Of a stretch of DNA of 6,549 nt, positions 4,884 to 6,549 are shown piece by piece. Location of the stretch: contig JASLCO010000271.1 in NCBI GenBank assembly GCA_030146505.1, positions 1 through 6,549 of the forward strand. The letters are read 5' to 3'. Position 1 is the first letter of the stretch. Each line of letters starts with the position of its first letter. A model generated the notes under the pieces. It had not been told where the DNA came from. It was given only the letters and a program-made list of their open reading frames with translations, and did no database searches. The position numbers and the translations under genes are program-made. This DNA is from Moraxellaceae bacterium (GTDB taxonomy: Bacteria; Pseudomonadota; Gammaproteobacteria; Pseudomonadales; Moraxellaceae).

Positions 4884-5873
4884 TCAGCGCAATTGCACAC
4901 CTTGGGCAGGCGCCATGCGCGAGACCACGGCATTACCCATGCTGGTGCCCAGCTTGCGCAATACGGCCGTCATGGGGTCGGGAACATCACTGTAGTCCAC
5001 GATCTCCTCCGCACCGACAACAGTGCGGGCCACGGAGTCCACCGAACCGAAACCATCCGCCAGACCCAGTTCCACGGCCTGCTGACCGGTCCAGAACAGG
5101 CCACTGAAAATATCCGGATTTTCCTTGAGACGCTGGCCACGCCCCTGACGCACGGCAGCAATGAACTGCTGGTGTACCGCCTCCAGCAGGTTTTTCACAT
5201 GCACCTTTTCTTCAGGCTTCATCGGCTCAAAAGGGCTCAGGATGGCCTTGTGGTCGCCTGCCGTCATGGTGCGGTCTTCCACACCCAGCTTCTGCATCAG
5301 GCCCTGCACGCCAAATCCCTGCATGATGACGCCGATGGAGCCCACCAGGCTCCCCTGATTGACGTAGATCTGGTCGGCTGCCGAGGCAATGTAATAGGCA
5401 CCGCTGGCGCCCATGTCGGTAATCACGGCGTACAGCTTCTTGTCCTTGTGCAAGGCGCGCAGGCGGCGAATCTCGTCATAGACATAGGCCGACTGCACCG
5501 GGCTGCCGCCCGGGCTGTTGATACGCAGCACCACCGCCCGGCTCTTGGGGGCGTCGAACGCCGCCTGCAGGCCGGAAATGATGGCATCGGCGCTGGCATC
5601 GCTATTGTCCGCAATCTCGCCCGTCACATTCACCACGGCGGTATGGCTGCCGGCAATGGCGCCCTTCTCGACCCGGCCAGAACCAAAAATCATCCACACA
5701 AACCAGGCAATGTAGAGAAAGGTGAGCAGCTTGAAAAAGATGCCCCAGCGGCGTGCCCGGCGCTGCTCCTGGACCGAAGCCATGACCACGTTTTCCAGCA
5801 GTTCCCATTCGCGGCCGCGCGCGGGGGGAGGCGTCGGCGATGAAGAAGAGGAGCCCCAGGGATTGTCTGCCAT
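4884..5873 (-). CDS. sppA: Membrane-anchored S49-family signal peptide peptidase (SppA type)
   Basis: This family cleaves leftover signal peptides and other membrane-released fragments using a Ser-Lys dyad. The 329-residue product is the short, single-domain SppA form. It has a Ser/Pro-rich cytoplasmic N-terminus (7-18), a basic patch RRARR (38-42), one membrane anchor at about 44-63, and a periplasmic protease domain from about 75. Visible motifs are LRINSPGGS (116-124), DMGASGAYYIASAAD (153-167) with probable nucleophile Ser157, GSLVGSIGVI (174-183), and probable general-base Lys209 in AGDHKAILSPFEPM. The LF..GQQAVELGLADGFG stretch (259-276) is the usual C-terminal motif. The ATG at 5873 is preceded by AAGGAG at nine bases. 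The gene follows the HAD gene by 67 bases, suggesting cotranscription, and ends at the bidirectional terminator. Confidence 0.95.
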   Translation of the reverse strand: MADNPWGSSSSSPTPPPARGREWELLENVVMASVQEQRRARRWGIFFKLLTFLYIAWFVWMIFGSGRVEKGAIAGSHTAVVNVTGEIADNSDASADAIISGLQAAFDAPKSRAVVLRINSPGGSPVQSAYVYDEIRRLRALHKDKKLYAVITDMGASGAYYIASAADQIYVNQGSLVGSIGVIMQGFGVQGLMQKLGVEDRTMTAGDHKAILSPFEPMKPEEKVHVKNLLEAVHQQFIAAVRQGRGQRLKENPDIFSGLFWTGQQAVELGLADGFGSVDSVARTVVGAEEIVDYSDVPDPMTAVLRKLGTSMGNAVVSRMAPAQGVQLR

Positions 5874-5940
5874 CTATATGCACTCCTTGTTGTCATTGCT
5901 GCCCAGCTTGCAGCAGCAGCCGGCAAAACCAGAACGAAGA

Positions 5941-6549
5941 TTAGAGCGAAGCCAGATACTGCGCCAAGCCATGCAAATCGGGAACGATGGCAAGCGGCCG
6001 GTGTTTTTCCAGGATCGACGTTTCATGCACGCCATGGGCAACACCGATGCTGGGCATATTGGCACGAACCGCCATCTCCAGATCAAAACTGGTGTCGCCA
6101 ACCATGACCGCCTCGCCCGGAAACACCGACAGCGACACCAGTATCTCGTTGAGCATGCGCGGGTCCGGCTTGGAAGCCGTTTCATCCGCACAGCGTGTGG
6201 TATCAAAAAAGTCGATCAGACCCACCTGATTCAGAACGCGATCCAGCCCCAGCCGGCTCTTGCCGGTGGCGATAGCCAGGAGATAACCGCGGGCGCGCAA
6301 GTCATGCAGCAAGTCCAGAGCTCCCGGGAACAACTCGCTGCGCCCACCCGCCTCGGCCACAAAATGGCGGGCATAGGCCTGGCGAAGGCGCTCGCGAGTC
6401 TCGCGATCATGCAGGGGAAAAAGCTTGAGGATGGCCTCGGGCAGGCCCAAACCGATGATGACGCGCACCTCGGAAGAAGTTGGTACGACCAATCCCAGAT
6501 CATGGGCCGCCCTCTGCATGCAGTGCACGATCTGACGCTCGGAATCCAT
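5941..6549 (-). CDS. HAD-superfamily phosphatase (phosphoglycolate-phosphatase-like), 5' end missing
   Basis: The 202 residues visible are the bulk of a haloacid-dehalogenase-type hydrolase of the Gph/PGP-like subgroup. Motif II is the Thr in IATGKS (93-98), motif III is Lys127 in SKPDP, and motif IV is GDTSFDLEMA (151-160), which supplies the Mg-binding acidic residues. The helical cap lies at about 8-80. Motif I, the DxDGT with the catalytic Asp, is absent: the first residues MDSERQIVHC look like those that follow DWDGTL in this family. The Met at the window edge is therefore probably internal, and perhaps 15 residues lie beyond it. The substrate cannot be told. Synteny with pseudomonads, as I recall it, puts a hydrolase here next to rluC. 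It is probably cotranscribed with sppA. Confidence 0.9.
   Translation of the reverse strand: MDSERQIVHCMQRAAHDLGLVVPTSSEVRVIIGLGLPEAILKLFPLHDRETRERLRQAYARHFVAEAGGRSELFPGALDLLHDLRARGYLLAIATGKSRLGLDRVLNQVGLIDFFDTTRCADETASKPDPRMLNEILVSLSVFPGEAVMVGDTSFDLEMAVRANMPSIGVAHGVHETSILEKHRPLAIVPDLHGLAQYLASL

Noticed and set aside
4893..5843. 316-residue plus-strand open frame over sppA
   Set aside because: It mirrors sppA codons on the opposite strand, has a His/Gln/Gly-rich composition without domains, and starts just after the bidirectional terminator without promoter support.
6547..6549. ATG at the window edge as the start of the HAD phosphatase
   Set aside because: The catalytic DxDGT motif would be missing, and the visible MDSERQIV fits the residues right after that motif. 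The gene most likely continues beyond the window.

Overview
The window looks like a piece of core chromosome from a gammaproteobacterium of moderately high G+C. It carries the fatty-acid/phospholipid synthesis cluster and the genes that usually sit upstream of it. The minus strand reads, in transcription order: HAD-family phosphatase (5' end cut by the window edge), sppA-type S49 peptidase, [a plus-strand interruption], yceD (DUF177), rpmF, plsX, fabD, fabG, and the first seven codons of acpP. The plus strand carries a Maf/YceF nucleotide pyrophosphatase gene, divergent from yceD, followed by an unrecognised 80-residue two-helix membrane protein. From memory this is the Pseudomonas-type order (hydrolase, peptidase, maf, yceD, rpmF, plsX, fabD, fabG, acpP), which lacks fabH between plsX and fabD. 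Enterobacteria carry fabH there. I cannot name the genus.

Positions 1-3805 hold the yceD-rpmF-plsX-fabD-fabG-acpP run. A near-consensus sigma70-type promoter sits immediately before yceD, so close to the ATG that the mRNA should be leaderless or nearly so. Gaps in the run are short: 33 nt yceD-rpmF, 12 nt rpmF-plsX, 91 nt plsX-fabD and 44 nt fabD-fabG. A weak terminator-like hairpin overlaps the fabG stop codon, and a separate promoter with correct 17-bp spacing stands in the 133-nt fabG-acpP gap. This fits partial termination after fabG and independent expression of acpP.

Positions 3864-4811 hold maf and the small membrane protein gene on the plus strand. Positions 4827-4872 form a perfect 21-bp stem-loop, a bidirectional terminator between the small gene and the convergent sppA. 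Positions 4884-6549 hold sppA and the HAD phosphatase, probably cotranscribed from a promoter beyond the right edge.

The fab genes work as one pathway: FabD charges ACP with malonate, FabG reduces 3-ketoacyl-ACP, AcpP carries the chains and PlsX diverts acyl groups to phospholipid synthesis. RpmF and YceD tie the cluster to 50S ribosome production. I found no mobile element, CRISPR array, tRNA or rRNA gene, and no new multi-gene system. The points worth a second look are regulatory (leaderless yceD, acpP promoter with an inverted repeat in its spacer, hairpin at the fabG stop) plus the small membrane protein and a substitution in Maf.
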